Assembly: GCA_036925085.1 (NCBI GenBank)
Contig: JAUPFP010000122.1
Coordinates: forward strand, 62,001 to 126,000
Length of the DNA stretch: 64,000 nucleotides
Origin: Brachycybe producta
Lineage: Eukaryota; Arthropoda; Diplopoda; Playtdesmida; Andrognathidae
Direction: 5' to 3'
A program made the position numbers and the translations under genes. Below are positions 30,249 through 44,545 of the stretch, piece after piece. Each line of letters opens with the position of its first letter. Within the stretch, counting starts at the first letter, position 1. Below the pieces are notes generated by a model, which was not told the DNA's origin, did not search any database, and was given only the letters and a program-made list of their open reading frames with translations.

Positions 30249-32959
30249 AGATGATTCCCATTATTTAAAAAATGAAAAGAAATACACCAACAACACCCAG
30301 TATTCCCAGGCAGTCACCCATCCAAGTACTTACTGGGCCCAATGTTGCTTAACTTTGGTGATCAGATGAGAACCAGTGTGTTCAACATGGTATGGCCGTT
30401 GACACCCCAAAATGTACAAGTTCAACTTTCGAAAGATCTAAATAAGTTAACTCTCCACTTCAAAAAATACTTATTACAGTTAACTATTATTGTGTGCATT
30501 TTCATTTATTTATATAAAATAAGTGTTCAATTTTATCATGCCAGTTATTAATATATGATTCCCATTATTTAAAAAATAGAAAAAAATTATGCCAACAACA
30601 CCCAGTATTCCCAGGCAGTCTCCCATCTAAGTACTGACTGGGCCCAATGTTGCTTAACTTTGGTGATCGGACGAGAACCAGTGTGTTCAACATGGTATGG
30701 CCGTTGACACCCCAAAATGTACAAGTTCAACTTTCGAAAGATCTAAATAAGTTAACTCTCCACTTCAAAAAAATACTTATTACAGTTAACTATTATTGTG
30801 TGCATTTTCAGTTATTTATATAAAATCAGTGTTCAATTTTATCATGCCAGTTATTAATAGATGATTCCCATTATTTAAAAAATGAAAAGAAATACACCAA
30901 CAACACCCAGTATTCCCAGGCAGTCACCCATCCAAGAACTGACTGGGCCCAATGTTGCTTAACTTTGGTGATCGGATGAGAACCAGTGTGTTCAACATGG
31001 TATGGCCGTTGACAACCCAAAATGTACAAGTACAACTTTCGAAAGATCTAAATAAGTTAACTCTCCACTTCAAAAAATACTTATTACAGTTAACTATTAT
31101 TGTTTGCATTTTCAGTTATTTATATAAAATAAGTGTTCAATTTTATCATGCCAGTTATTAATATATGATTCCCATTATTTAAAAAATAGAAAAAAATTAT
31201 GCCAACAACACCCAGTATTCGCAGGCAGTCACCAATCCAAGTACTGACTGGGCCCAATGTTGCTTAACTTTGGTGATCGGATGAAAACCAGTGTGTTCAA
31301 CATGGTATGGCCGTTGACACCCCAAAATGTACAAGTTCAACTTTCGAAAGATCTAAATAAGTTAACTCTCCACTTCAAAAAAATACTTATTACAGTTAAC
31401 TATTATTGTGTGCATTTTCAGTTATTTATATAAAATCAGTGTTCAATTTTATCATGCCAGTTATTAATAGATGATTCCCATTATTTAAAAAATGAAAAGA
31501 AATACACCAACAACACCCAGTATTCCCAGGCAGTCACCCATCCAAGAACTGACTGGGCCCAATGTTACTTAACTTTGGTGATTGGATGAGAACCAGTGTG
31601 TTCAACGTGGTATGGCCGTTGACACCCCAAAATGTACAAGTACAACTTTCGAAAGATCTAAATAAGTTAACTCTCCACTTCAAAAAATACTTATTACAGT
31701 TAACTATTATTGTTTGCATTTTCAGTTATTTATATAAAATAAGTGTTCAATTTTATCATGCCAGTTATTAATATATGATTCCCATTATTTAAAAAATAGA
31801 AAAAAATTATGCCAACAACACCCAGTATTCCCAGGCAGTCAACCATCCAAGTACTGACTGGGCCCAATGTTGCTTAACGTTGGTGATCGGATGAGAACCA
31901 GTGTGTTCAACATGGTATGGCTATTGACACACCAAAACGTACAAGTTCAACTTTCGAAAGATCTAAATAAGTTAACTCTCCACTTCAAAAAATACTTATT
32001 ACAGTTAACTATTATTGTGTGCATTTTCAGTTATTTATATAAAATAAGTGTTCAATTTTATCATGCCAGTTATTAATATATGATTCCCATTATTTAATAA
32101 ATGAAAAGAAATACACCAACAACACCCAGTATTGCCAGGCAGTGACCCATCCAAGTACTGACTGGGCCCAATGTTGCTTAACTTTGGTGATTGGATGAGA
32201 ACCAATGTGTTCAACATGGTATGGCCGTTGACACCCCAAAATGTACAAGTTCAACTTTCGAAAGATCTAAATAAGTTAACTCTCCACTTCAAAAAATACG
32301 TATTACAGTTAACTATTATTGTGTGCATTTTCAGTTTTTATATAAAATAAGTGTTCAATTTTATCATGCCAGTTATTAATAGATGATTCCCATTATTTAA
32401 AAAATGAAAAGAAATACCCCAACAACACCCAGTATTCCCAGGCAGTCACCCATCCAAGTACTGACTGGGCCCAATGTTGCTTAACTTTGGTGATCAGATG
32501 AGAACCAGTGTGTTCAACATGGTATGGCCGTTGACACCCCAAATTGTACAAGTTCAACTTTCGAAAGATCTAAATAAGTTAACTCTCCACTTCAAAAAAT
32601 ACTTATTACAGTTAACTATTATTGTGTGCATTTTCAGTTATTTATATAAAATAAGTGTTCAATTTTATCATGCCAGTTATTAATATATGATTCCCATTAT
32701 TTAAAAAATAGAAAAAAATTATGCCAACAACACCCAGTATTCCCAGGCAGTCACCCATCCAAGTACTGACTGGGCCCAATGTTGCTTAATTTTGGTGATC
32801 GGATGAGAACCAGTGTGTTCAACATAGTATGGCCATTGACACCCCAAAATGTACAAGTTCAACTTTCGAAAGATCTAAATAAGTTATCTTTCCACTTCAA
32901 AAAATACTTATTACAGTTAACTATTATTTTGTGCATTTTCAGTTATTTATATAAAATAA

Positions 32960-35900
32960 GTGTTCAATTTTATCATGCCAGTTATTAATATATGATTCCC
33001 ATTATTTAAAAAATAGAAAAAAATTATGCCAACAACACCCAGTATTCCCAGGCAGTCACCCATCCAAGTACTGACTGGGCCCAATGTTGCTTAACTTTGG
33101 TGATAGGATGAGAACCAGTGTGTTCAACATGGTATGGCTGTTGACACCCCAAAATGTACAAGTTCAACTTTCGAAAGATCTAAATAAGTTAACTCTCCAC
33201 ATCAAAAAAATACTTATTACAGTTAACTATTATTGTGTGCATTTTCAGTTATTTATATAAAATAAGTGTTCAATTTTATCATGCCAGTTATTAATAGATG
33301 ATTCCCATTATTTAAAAAATGAAAAGAAATACACCAACAACACCCAGTATTCCCAGGCAGTCACCAATCCAAGTACTGACTGGGCCCAATGTTGCTTAAC
33401 TTTGGTGATCAGATGAGAACCAGTGTGTTCAACATGGTATGGCCGTTGACACCCGAAAATGTACAAGTTCAACTTTCGAAAGATCTAAATAAGTTAACTC
33501 TCCACTTCAAAAAATACTTATTACAGTTAACTATTATTGTGTGCATTTTCAGTTATTTATATAAAATAAGTGTTCAATTTTATCATGCCAGTTATTAATA
33601 TATGATTCCCATTATTTAAAAAATAGAAAAAAAATTATGCCAACAACACCCAGTATTCCCAAGCAGTCACCCATCCAAGTACTGACTGGGCCCAATGTTG
33701 CTTCACATTGGTGATCGGATGAGAACCAGTGTGTTCAACATGGTATAGCCGTTGACACCCCAAAATGTACAAGTTCAACTTTCGAAAGATCTAAATAAGT
33801 TAACTCTCCACTTCAAAAAATACTTATTACAGTTAACTATTATTGTGTGCATTTTCAGTTATTTATATAAAATAAGTGTTCAATTTTATCATGCCAGTTA
33901 TTAATATATGATTCCCATTATTTAAAAAAATAGAAAAAAATTATGCCAACAACACCCAGTATTCCCAGGCAGTCACCCATTCGAGTACTGACTGGGCCCA
34001 ATGTTGCTTAACTTTGGTGATCGGATTAGAACCAGTGTGTTCAACATGGTATGCCCGTTGACACCCCAAAATGTACAAGTTCAACTTTCGAAAGATCTAA
34101 ATAAGTTAACTCTCCACTTCAAAAAATACTTATTACAGTTAACTATTATTGTGTGCATTTTCAGTTATTTATATAAAATAAGTGTTCAATTTTATCTTGC
34201 CAGTTATTAATAGATGATTCCCATTATTTATAAAATAGAAAAAAATTATGCCAACAACACCCAGTATTCCCATGCAGTCACCCATCCAAGTACTGACTGG
34301 GCCCTATGTTGCTTAACTTTGGTGATCAGACGAGAACCAGTGTGTTCAACATGGTATGGCCATTGACACACCAAAATGTACAACTTTAACTTTCGAAGGA
34401 TCTAAATAAGTTACCTCTCCACTTAAAAAAAATACTTGTTACACTCAACTATTATTGTGTGCATTTTCAGTTATTTATATAAAATAAGTTTTCAATTTTA
34501 TAATACCAGTTATTAATAGATGATTCCCATTATTTAAAAAATGAAAAAAAATATGCAAACAACACCCCACATTCCCAGGCAGTCAACCATCCAAGTACTG
34601 ACTAGGCCCAATGTTGCTTAACTTTGGTGATTGGATGAGAACCAGTGCATTCAACATGGTATGGCTGTTGACACCCCAAAACGTACAAGTTCAACTTTCG
34701 AAGGATCTAAATAAGTTACCTCTCCACTTAAAAAATACTTGTTACATTTAACTATTATTGTGTGCATTTTCAGTTATTTATATAAGATAAGTGTTCAATT
34801 TTATTATGCCAGTTATTAACAGATGATTCCCATTATTTAAAAAATGAAAAAAATACACCAATAACACCCAGTATTCCCAGGCAGTCACCCATCCAAGTAC
34901 TGACTGGGCCCAATGTTGCTTAACTTTGGTGATCGGATGAGAACCAGTGTGTTCAACAAGGTATGGGCATTGACACCCCAAAATGTACAAGTTCAACTTT
35001 CGAAGGATCTAAATAATTTAACTCTCCACTTCAAAAAAATACTTGGTACATTTAACTATTATTGTGTGCATTTTTAGTTATTAATATAAAATAAGTGTTC
35101 AATTTTATCATGCCAGTTATTAATAGATGATTCCAATTATTTAAAAAAATGAAAAAAAAAATGATAACAACACCCAGTATTACAATGCAGGCACCCATCA
35201 AAGTACTGACTGGTCCCAATGTTGCTTAACTTTGGTGATCGGATGAAAACCAGTGTGTTCAACATGTTATGGCCGTTGACACCCTAAAATGTACAACTTC
35301 AACTTTCGAAAGATCTAAATAAGTTAACTCTCCACCTCAAAAAAAATACTTGTTACACTCAACTATTATTGTGTGCATTTTCAGTTGTTTATATAAAATA
35401 AGTGTTCAACTTTAATATGCCATTTATTAATAGATGATTCCCAGTATTTAAAAAATGAAAAAAATATGCCAACAACACCCAGTATCCCCAGGCAGTCACC
35501 CATCCAAGTACTGACCAGGCCCAATATTGCTAAACTTTGGTGATTGGATGAGAACCAGTGTGTTCAACATGGTATGGCCGTTGACAACCCAAAATGTACA
35601 AGTTCAACTTTCGAAAGATCTAAATAAGTTAACTCTCCACTTCAAAAAATACTTATTACAGTTAATTATTATTGTGTGCATTTTCAGTTATTTATATAAA
35701 ATAAGTGTTCAATTTTATCATGCCAGTTATTAATATATGATTCCCATTATTTAAAAAGTAGAAAAAAATTATGCCAACAACACCCAGTATTCCCAGGCTG
35801 TCACCCATCCAAGTACTGACTGGGATCAATGTTGCTTAACTTTGGTGATCGGATGAGATCCAGTGTGTCCAACATCGTATGGCCATTGACACCCCAAAAT

Positions 35901-38900
35901 GTACAAGTTCAACTTTCGACGGATCTAAATAAGTTACCTCCTTACTTAAAAAAATACTTGTTACACTCAACTATTATTGTGTGCATTTTCAGTTATTTAT
36001 ATAAAATAAGTTTTCAATTTTATAATACCAGGTATTAATAGATGATTCCCATTATTTAAAAAATGAAAAAAAATATGCCAACAACACCCTGCATTCCCAG
36101 GCAGTCAACCATCCAAGTACTGACTAGGCCCAATGTTGCTTAACTTTGGTGATCGGATGAGAACCAGTGCATTCAACATGGTATGGCTGATGACACCCCA
36201 AAACGTACAAGTTCAACTTTCGAAGGATCTAAATAAGTTACCTCTCCACTTAAAAAATACTTGTTACATTTAACTATTATTGTGTGCATTTTTAGTTATT
36301 AATATAAAATAAGTGTTCAATTTTATCATGCCAGTTATTAATTGATGATTCCAATTATTTAAAAAAATGAAAAAAAAAATGATAAGAACACCCAGTATTA
36401 CCATGCAGGCACCCATCAAAGTACTGACTGGTCCCAATGTTGCTTAACTTTGGTGATCGGATAAAAACCAGTGTGTTCAACATGATATGGCCGTTGACAC
36501 CCCAAAACGAACAACTTCAACTTTCGAAAGATCTAAATAAGTTAACTCTCCACTTCAAAAATAATACTTGTTACACTCAACTATTATTGTGTGCATTTTC
36601 AGTTATTTATATAAAATAAGTGTTCAACTTTAATATGCCAGTTATTAATAGATGATTCCCAGTATTTAAACAAAGAAAAAATATGCCAACAACACCCAGT
36701 ATTCCCAGGCAGTCACCCATCCAAGTACTGACTGGGCCCAATGTTGCTTAACTTTGGTGATCTGATGAGAACCAGTGTGCTCAACATGGTATGGCCATTG
36801 ACACCCCAAAATGTACAAGTTCAACTTCCGAAGGATCTAAATAAGTTAACTCTCCACTTCAAAGAATCACTTGTTACACTTAACTATTATTGTGTGCATT
36901 TTCAGTTATTTATATAAAATAAGTGTTCAATTTTATCATGCCAGTTATTAATAGATGATTCCCAATATTTAAAAAATGAAAAGAAATACACCAACAACAC
37001 CCAGTTTTCCCAGGCAGTCACCCATCCAAGTACTGACGGGGCCCAATGTTGCTTAACTTTGGTGATCAGATGAGAACCAGTGTGTTCAACATGGTATGGC
37101 CGTTGACACCCCGAAATGTACAAGTTCAACTTTCGAAAGATCTAAATAAGTTAACTCTCCACTTCAAAAAATACTTATTACAGTTAACTACTATTGTGTG
37201 CATTTTCAGTTATTTATATAAAATAAGTGTTCAATTTTATCATGCCAGTTATTAATATATGATTCCCATTATTTAAAAAATAGAAAAAAATTATGCCAAC
37301 AACACCCAGTATTCCCAGGAAGTCACCCATCCGAGTACTGACTGGGCCCAATGTTGCTTAACTTTGGTGATCGGATTAGAACCAGTGTGTTCAACATGAT
37401 ATGCCCGTTGACACCCCACAATGTACAAGTTCAACTTTCGAAAGATCTAAATAAGTTAACTCTCCACTTCAAAAAATACTTATTACAGTTAACTATTATT
37501 GTGTGCATTTTTAGTTATTTATATAAAATAAGTGTTCAATTTTATCATGCCAGTTATTAATACATGATTCCCATTATTTAAAAAATAGAAAAAAATTATG
37601 CCAACAACACCCAGTATTCCCAGGCAGTCACCCATTCAAGTACTGACTAGGCCCAATGTTGCTTAACTTTGGTGATCGGATGAGAACCAGTGTGTTCAAC
37701 ATGGTATGGCCGTTGACATCCCAAAATGTACAAGTTCAACTTTCGAAAGATCTAAATAAGTTAACTCTCCACTTCAAAAAATACTTATTACAGTAAACTA
37801 TTATTGTGTGCATTTTCAGTTATTTATATAAAATAAGTGTTCAATTTTATCATGCCAGTTATTAATAGATGATTCCCATTATTTAAAAAATGAAAAGAAA
37901 TACACCAACAACACCCAGTATTCCCAGGCAGTCACCCATCCAAGTACTGACTGGGCCCCAATGTTGCTTAACTTTGGTGATCGGATGAGAACCAGTGTGT
38001 TCAACATGGTATGGCCGTTGACACCCCAAAATGTACAAGTTCAACTTTCGAAAGATCTAAATAAGTTAACTCTCCACTTCAAAAAAATACTTATTACAGT
38101 TAACTATTATTGTGTGCATTTTCAGTTATTTATATAAAATAAGTGTTCAATTTTATCATGCCAGTTATTAATATATAATTCCCATTATTTAAAAAATAGA
38201 AAAAAATTATGCCAACAACACCCAGTATTCCCAGGCAGTCACCCATTCAAGTACTGCCTAGGCCCAATGTTGCTTAACTTTGGTGATCAGATGAGAACCA
38301 GTGTGTTCAACATGGTATGGCCGTTGACACCCCAAAATGTACAAGTTCAACTTTCGAAAGATCTAAATAAGTTAACTCTCCACTTCAAAAAAATACTTAT
38401 TACAGTTAACTATTATTGTGTGCATTTTCAATTATTTATATAAAATAAGTGTTCAATTTTATCATGCCAGTTATTAATAGATGATTCCCATTATTTAAAA
38501 AATGAAAAGAAATACACCAACAACACCCAGTTTTCCCAGGCAGTCACCCATCCAAGTACTGACTGGGCCCAATGTTGCTTAACTTTGGTGATCAGATGAG
38601 AACCAGTGTGTTCAACATGGTATGGCCGTTGACACCCCGAAATGTACAAGTTCAACTTTCGAAAGATCTAAATAAGTTAACTCTCCACTTCAAAAAATAC
38701 TTATTACAGTTAACTACTATTGTGTGCATTTTCAGTTATTTATATAAAATAAGTGTTCAATTTTATCATGCCAGTTATTAATATATGATTCCCATTATTT
38801 AAAAAATAGAAAAAAATTATGCCAACAACACCCAGTATTCCCAGGCAGTCACCCATCCGAGTACTGACTGGGCCCAATGTTGCTTAACTTTGGTGATCGG

Positions 38901-40280
38901 ATTAGAACCAGTGTGTTCAACATGGTATGCCCGTTGACACCCAAAATGTACAAGTTCAACTTTCGAAAGATCTAAATAAGTTAACTCTCCACTTCAAAAA
39001 ATACTTATTACAGTTAACTATTATTGTGTGCATTTTTAGTTATTTATATAAAATAAGTGTTCAATTTTATCATGCCAGTTATTATTACATGATTCCCATT
39101 ATTTAAAAAATAGAAAAAAAGTTATGCCAACAACACCCAGTATTCCCAGGCAGTCACCCATTCAAGTACTGACTAGGCCCAATGTTGCTTAACTTTGGTG
39201 ATCGGATGAGAACCAGTGTGTTCAACATGGTATGGCCGTTGACATCCCAAAATGTACAAGTTCAACTTTCGAAAGATCTAAATAAGTTAACTCTCCACTT
39301 CAAAAAACACTTGTTACATTTAACTATTATTGTGTGCATTTTCAGTTATTTATATAAAATAAGTTTTCAATTTTATCATGTCAGTTATTAATAGATGATT
39401 CCCATTATTTAAAAAATGAAAAAAATATGCCAACAACTGCCAGTATTCCCATGCAGTCACCCATCCAAGTACTGACTGGGCCCTATGTTGCTTAACTTTG
39501 GTGATCGGACGAGAACTAGTGTGTTCAACATGGTATGGCCGTTGACACCCCAAAATGTACAAGTTCAACTTTCGAAAGATCTAAATAAGTTAACTCTCCA
39601 CTTCAAAAAAATACTTATTACAGTTAACTATTATTGTGTGCATTTTCAGTTATTTATATAAAATAAGTGTTCAATTTTATCATGCCAGTTATTAATAGAT
39701 GATTCCCATTATTTAAAAAATGAAAAGAAATACACCAACAACACCCAGTTTTCCCAGGCAGTCACCCACCCAAGTACTGACTGGGCCCAATGTTGCTTAA
39801 CTTTGGTGATCAGATGAGAACCAGTGTGTTCAACATGGTATGGCCGTTGACACCCCGAAATGTACAAGTTCAACTTTCGAAAGATCTAAATAAGTTAACT
39901 CTCCACTTCAAAAAATACTTATTACAGTTAACTACTATTGTGTGCATTTTCAGTTATTTATATAAAATAAGTGTTCAATTTTATCATGCCAGTTATTAAT
40001 ATATGATTCCCATTATTTAAAAAATAGAAAAAAATTATGCCAACAACACCCAGTATTCCCAGGCAGTCACCCATCCGAGTACTGACTGGGCCCAATGTTG
40101 CTTAACTTTGGTGATCGGATTAGAACCAGTGTGTTCAACATGGTATGCCCGTTGACACCCCAAAATGTACAAGTTCAACTTTCGAAAGATCTAAATAAGT
40201 TAACTCTCCACTTCAAAAAATACTTATTACAGTTAACTATTATTGTGTGCATTTTTAGTTATTTATATAAAATAAGTGTT
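32960..40280 (-). repeat. Large direct duplication of 5S units, copy 1 (about 24 units)
   Basis: Gene 5' ends 33145 and 33450 recur at +11585; 33756 to 40156 recur at +11890. The difference is one extra unit (5' end 45340) in the second copy. Rare variants are carried over unit by unit, for example TGATAGGATG, CTTCACATTGG, TCGGATTAG, CAACATCGTATGG and CTGATGACACC. Confidence 0.85.
34000..36310 (-). repeat. Eight-unit block, copy 1 of 3
   Basis: Gene 5' ends 34062, 34367, 34672, 34974, 35280, 35585, 35890 and 36194 recur at offset 8232 (42294 to 44426) and at offset 11890 (45952 to 48084). It contains several inner-type, divergent units (CTTGTTACACTCAACTA, AATGATAACAACACCC), so it is an island of older sequence carried inside the homogeneous array. 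Confidence 0.85.
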
Positions 40281-42199
40281 CAATTTTATCATGCCAGTTA
40301 TTAATAGATGATTCCCATTATTTAAAAAATAGAAAAAAATTATGCCAACAACACCCAGTATTCCCATGCAGTCACCTATCCAAGTACTGACTGGGCCCTA
40401 TGTTGCTTAACTTTGGTGATCAGATGAGAACCAGTGTGTTCAACATGGTATGGCCGTTGACACCCCGAAATGTACAAGTTCAACTTTCGAAAGATCTAAA
40501 TAAGTTAACTCTCCACTTCAAAAAATACTTATTACAGTTAACTACTATTGTGTGCATTTTCAGTTATTTATATAAAATAAGTGTTCAATTTTATCATGCC
40601 AGTTATTAATATATGATTCCCATTATTTAAAAAAAAAGAAAAAAATTATGCCAACAACACCCAGTATTCCCAGGCAGTCACCCATCCGAGTACTGACTGG
40701 GCCCAATGTTGCTTAACTTTGGTGATCGGATTAGAACCAGTGTGTTCAACATGGTATGCCCGTTGACACCCCAAAATGTACAAGTTCAACTTTCGAAAGA
40801 TCTAAATAAGTTAACTCTCCACTTCAAAAAATACTTATTACAGTTAACTATTATTGTGTGCATTTTCAGTTATTTATATAAAATAAGTGTTCAATTTTAT
40901 CTTGCCAGTTATTAATAGATGATTCCCATTATTTATAAAATAGAAAAAAATTATGCCAACAACACCCAGTATTCCCATGCAGTCACCCATCCAAGTACTG
41001 ACTGGGCCCTATGTTGCTTAACTTTGGTGATTGGATGAGAACCAGTGCATTCAACATGGTATGGCTGTTGACACCCCAAAACGTACAAGTTCAACTTTCG
41101 AAGGATCTAAATAAGTTACCTCTCCACTTAAAAAATACTTGTTACATTTAACTATTATTGTGTGCATTTTCAGTTATTTATATAAGATAAGTGTTCAATT
41201 TATGCCAGTTATTAACAGATGATTCCCATTATTTAAAAAATGAAAAGAAATACACCAACAACACCCAGTTTTCCCAGGCAGTCACCCACACCAAGTACTG
41301 ACTGGGCCCAATGTTGCTTAACTTTGGTGATCAGATGAGAACCAGTGTGTTCAACATGGTATGGCCGTTGACACCCCGAAATGTACAAGTTCAACTTTCG
41401 AAAGATCTAAATAAGTTAACTCTCCACTTCAAAAAAATACTTATTACAGTTAACTACTATTGTGTGCATTTTTCAGTTATTTATATAAAATAAGTGTTCA
41501 ATTTTATCATGCCAGTTATTAATATATGATTCCCATTATTTAAAAAATAGAAAAAAATTATGCCAACAACACCCAGTATTCCCAGGCAGTCACCCATCCG
41601 AGTACTGACCTGGGCCCAATGTTGCTTAACTTTGGTGATCGGATTAGAACCAGTGTGTTCAACATGGTATGCCCGTTGACAACCCCAAAATGTACAAGTT
41701 CAACTTTCGAAAGATCTAAATAAGTTAACTCTCCACTTCAAAAAATACTTATTACAGTTAACTATTATTGTGTGCATTTTTAGTTATTTATATAAAATAA
41801 GTGTTCAATTTTATCATGCCAGTTATTAATAGATGATTCCCATTATTTAAAAAATAGAAAAAAATTATGCCAACAACACCAGTATTCCCATGCAGTCACC
41901 TATCCAAGTACTGACTGGGCCCTATGTTGCTTAACTTTGGTGATCAGATGAGAACCAGTGTGTTCAACATGGTATGGCCGTTGACACCCCGAAATGTACA
42001 AGTTCAACTTTCGAAAGATCTAAATAAGTTAACTCTCCACTTCAAAAAATACTTATTACAGTTAACTACTATTGTGTGCATTTTCAGTTATTTATATAAA
42101 ATAAGTGTTCAATTTTATCATGCCAGTTATTAATATATGATTCCCATTATTTAAAAAAAAAGAAAAAAATTATGCCAACAACACCCAGTATTCCCAGGC

Positions 42200-44545
42200 A
42201 GTCACCCATCCGAGTACTGACTGGGCCCCAGATGCTGCTTAACTTTGGTGATCGGATTAAGAACCAGTGTGTTCAACATGGTATGCCCGTTGACACCCCA
42301 AAATGTACAAGTTCAACTTTCGAAAGATCTAAATAAGTTAACTCTCCACTTCAAAAAATACTTATTACAGTTAACTATTATTGTGTGCATTTTCAGTTAT
42401 TTATATAAAATAAGTGTTCAATTTTATCTTGCCAGTTATTAATAGATGATTCCCATTATTTATAAAATAGAAAAAAATTATGCCAACAACACCCAGTATT
42501 CCCATGCAGTCACCCATCCAAGTACTGACTGGGCCCTATGTTGCTTAACTTTGGTGATCAGACGAGAACCAGTGTGTTCAACATGGTATGGCCATTGACA
42601 CACCAAAATGTACAACTTTAACTTTCGAAGGATCTAAATAAGTTACCTCTCCACTTAAAAAAAATACTTGTTACACTCAACTATTATTGTGTGCATTTTC
42701 AGTTATTTATATAAAATAAGTTTTCAATTTTATAATACCAGTTATTAATAGATGATTCCCATTATTTAAAAAATGAAAAAAAATATGCAAACAACACCCC
42801 ACATTCCCAGGCAGTCAACCATCCAAGTACTGACTAGGCCCAATGTTGCTTAACTTTGGTGATTGGATGAGAACCAGTGCATTCAACATGGTATGGCTGT
42901 TGACACCCCAAAACGTACAAGTTCAACTTTCGAAGGATCTAAATAAGTTACCTCTCCACTTAAAAAATACTTGTTACATTTAACTATTATTGTGTGCATT
43001 TTCAGTTATTTATATAAGATAAGTGTTCAATTTTATTATGCCAGTTATTAACAGATGATTCCCATTATTTAAAAAATGAAAAAAATACACCAATAACACC
43101 CAGTATTCCCAGGCAGTCACCCATCCACGTACTGACTGGGCCCAATGTTGCTTAACTTTGGTGATCGGATGAGAACCAGTGTGTTCAACAAGGTATGGGC
43201 ATTGACACCCCAAAATGTACAAGTTCAACTTTCGAAGGATCTAAATAATTTAACTCTCCACTTCAAAAAAATACTTGGTACATTTAACTATTATTGTGTG
43301 CATTTTTAGTTATTAATATAAAATAAGTGTTCAATTTTATCATGCCAGTTATTAATAGATGATTCCAATTATTTAAAAAAATGAAAAAAAAAATGATAAC
43401 AACACCCAGTATTACAATGCAGGCACCCATCAAAGTACTGACTGGTCCCAATGTTGCTTAACTTTGGTGATCGGATGAAAACCAGTGTGTTCAACATGTT
43501 ATGGCCGTTGACAACCTAAAATGTACAACTTCAACTTTCGAAAGATCTAAATAAGTTAACTCTCCACCTCAAAAAAAATACTTGTTACACTCAACTATTA
43601 TTGTGTGCATTTTCAGTTGTTTATATAAAATAAGTGTTCAACTTTAATATGCCTTTTATTAATAGATGATTCCCAGTATTTAAAAAATGAAAAAAATATG
43701 CCAACAACACCCAGTATCCCCAGGCAGTCACCCATCCAAGTACTGACCAGGCCCAATATTGCTAAACTTTGGTGATTGGATGAGAACCAGTGTGTTCAAC
43801 ATGGTATGGCCGTTGACAACCCAAAATGTACAAGTTCAACTTTCGAAAGATCTAAATAAGTTAACTCTCCACTTCAAAAAATACTTATTACAGTTAATTA
43901 TTATTGTGTGCATTTTCAGTTATTTATATAAAATAAGTGTTCAATTTTATCATGCCAGTTATTAATATATGATTCCCATTATTTAAAAAGTAGAAAAAAA
44001 TGATGCCAACAACACCCAGTATTCCCAGGCTGTCACCCATCCAAGTACTGACTGGGATCAATGTTGCTTAACTTTGGTGATCGGATGAGATCCAGTGTGT
44101 CCAACATCGTATGGCCATTGACACCCCAAAATGTACAAGTTCAACTTTCGACGGATCTAAATAAGTTACCTCCTTACTTAAAAAAATACTTGTTACACTC
44201 AACTATTATTGTGTGCATTTTCAGTTATTTATATAAAATAAGTTTTCAATTTTATAATACCAGGTATTAATAGATGATTCCCATTATTTAAAAAATGAAA
44301 AAAAATATGCCAACAACACCCTGCATTCCCAGGCAGTCAACCATCCAAGTACTGACTAGGCCCAATGTTGCTTAACTTTGGTGATCGGATGAGAACCAGT
44401 GCATTCAACATGGTATGGCTGATGACACCCCAAAACGTACAAGTTCAACTTTCGAAGGATCTAAATAAGTTACCTCTCCACTTAAAAAATACTTGTTACA
44501 TTTAACTATTATTGTGTGCATTTTTAGTTATTAATATAAAATAAG
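42200..44545 (-). repeat. Eight-unit block, copy 2 of 3
   Basis: Matches 34000-36310 at offset 8232. The first unit has small extra insertions (GGGCCCCAGATGCTGC, GGATTAAGAACC) absent from the other copies. The right edge, at about 44545, abuts the start of the large duplication copy 2. Confidence 0.8.
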
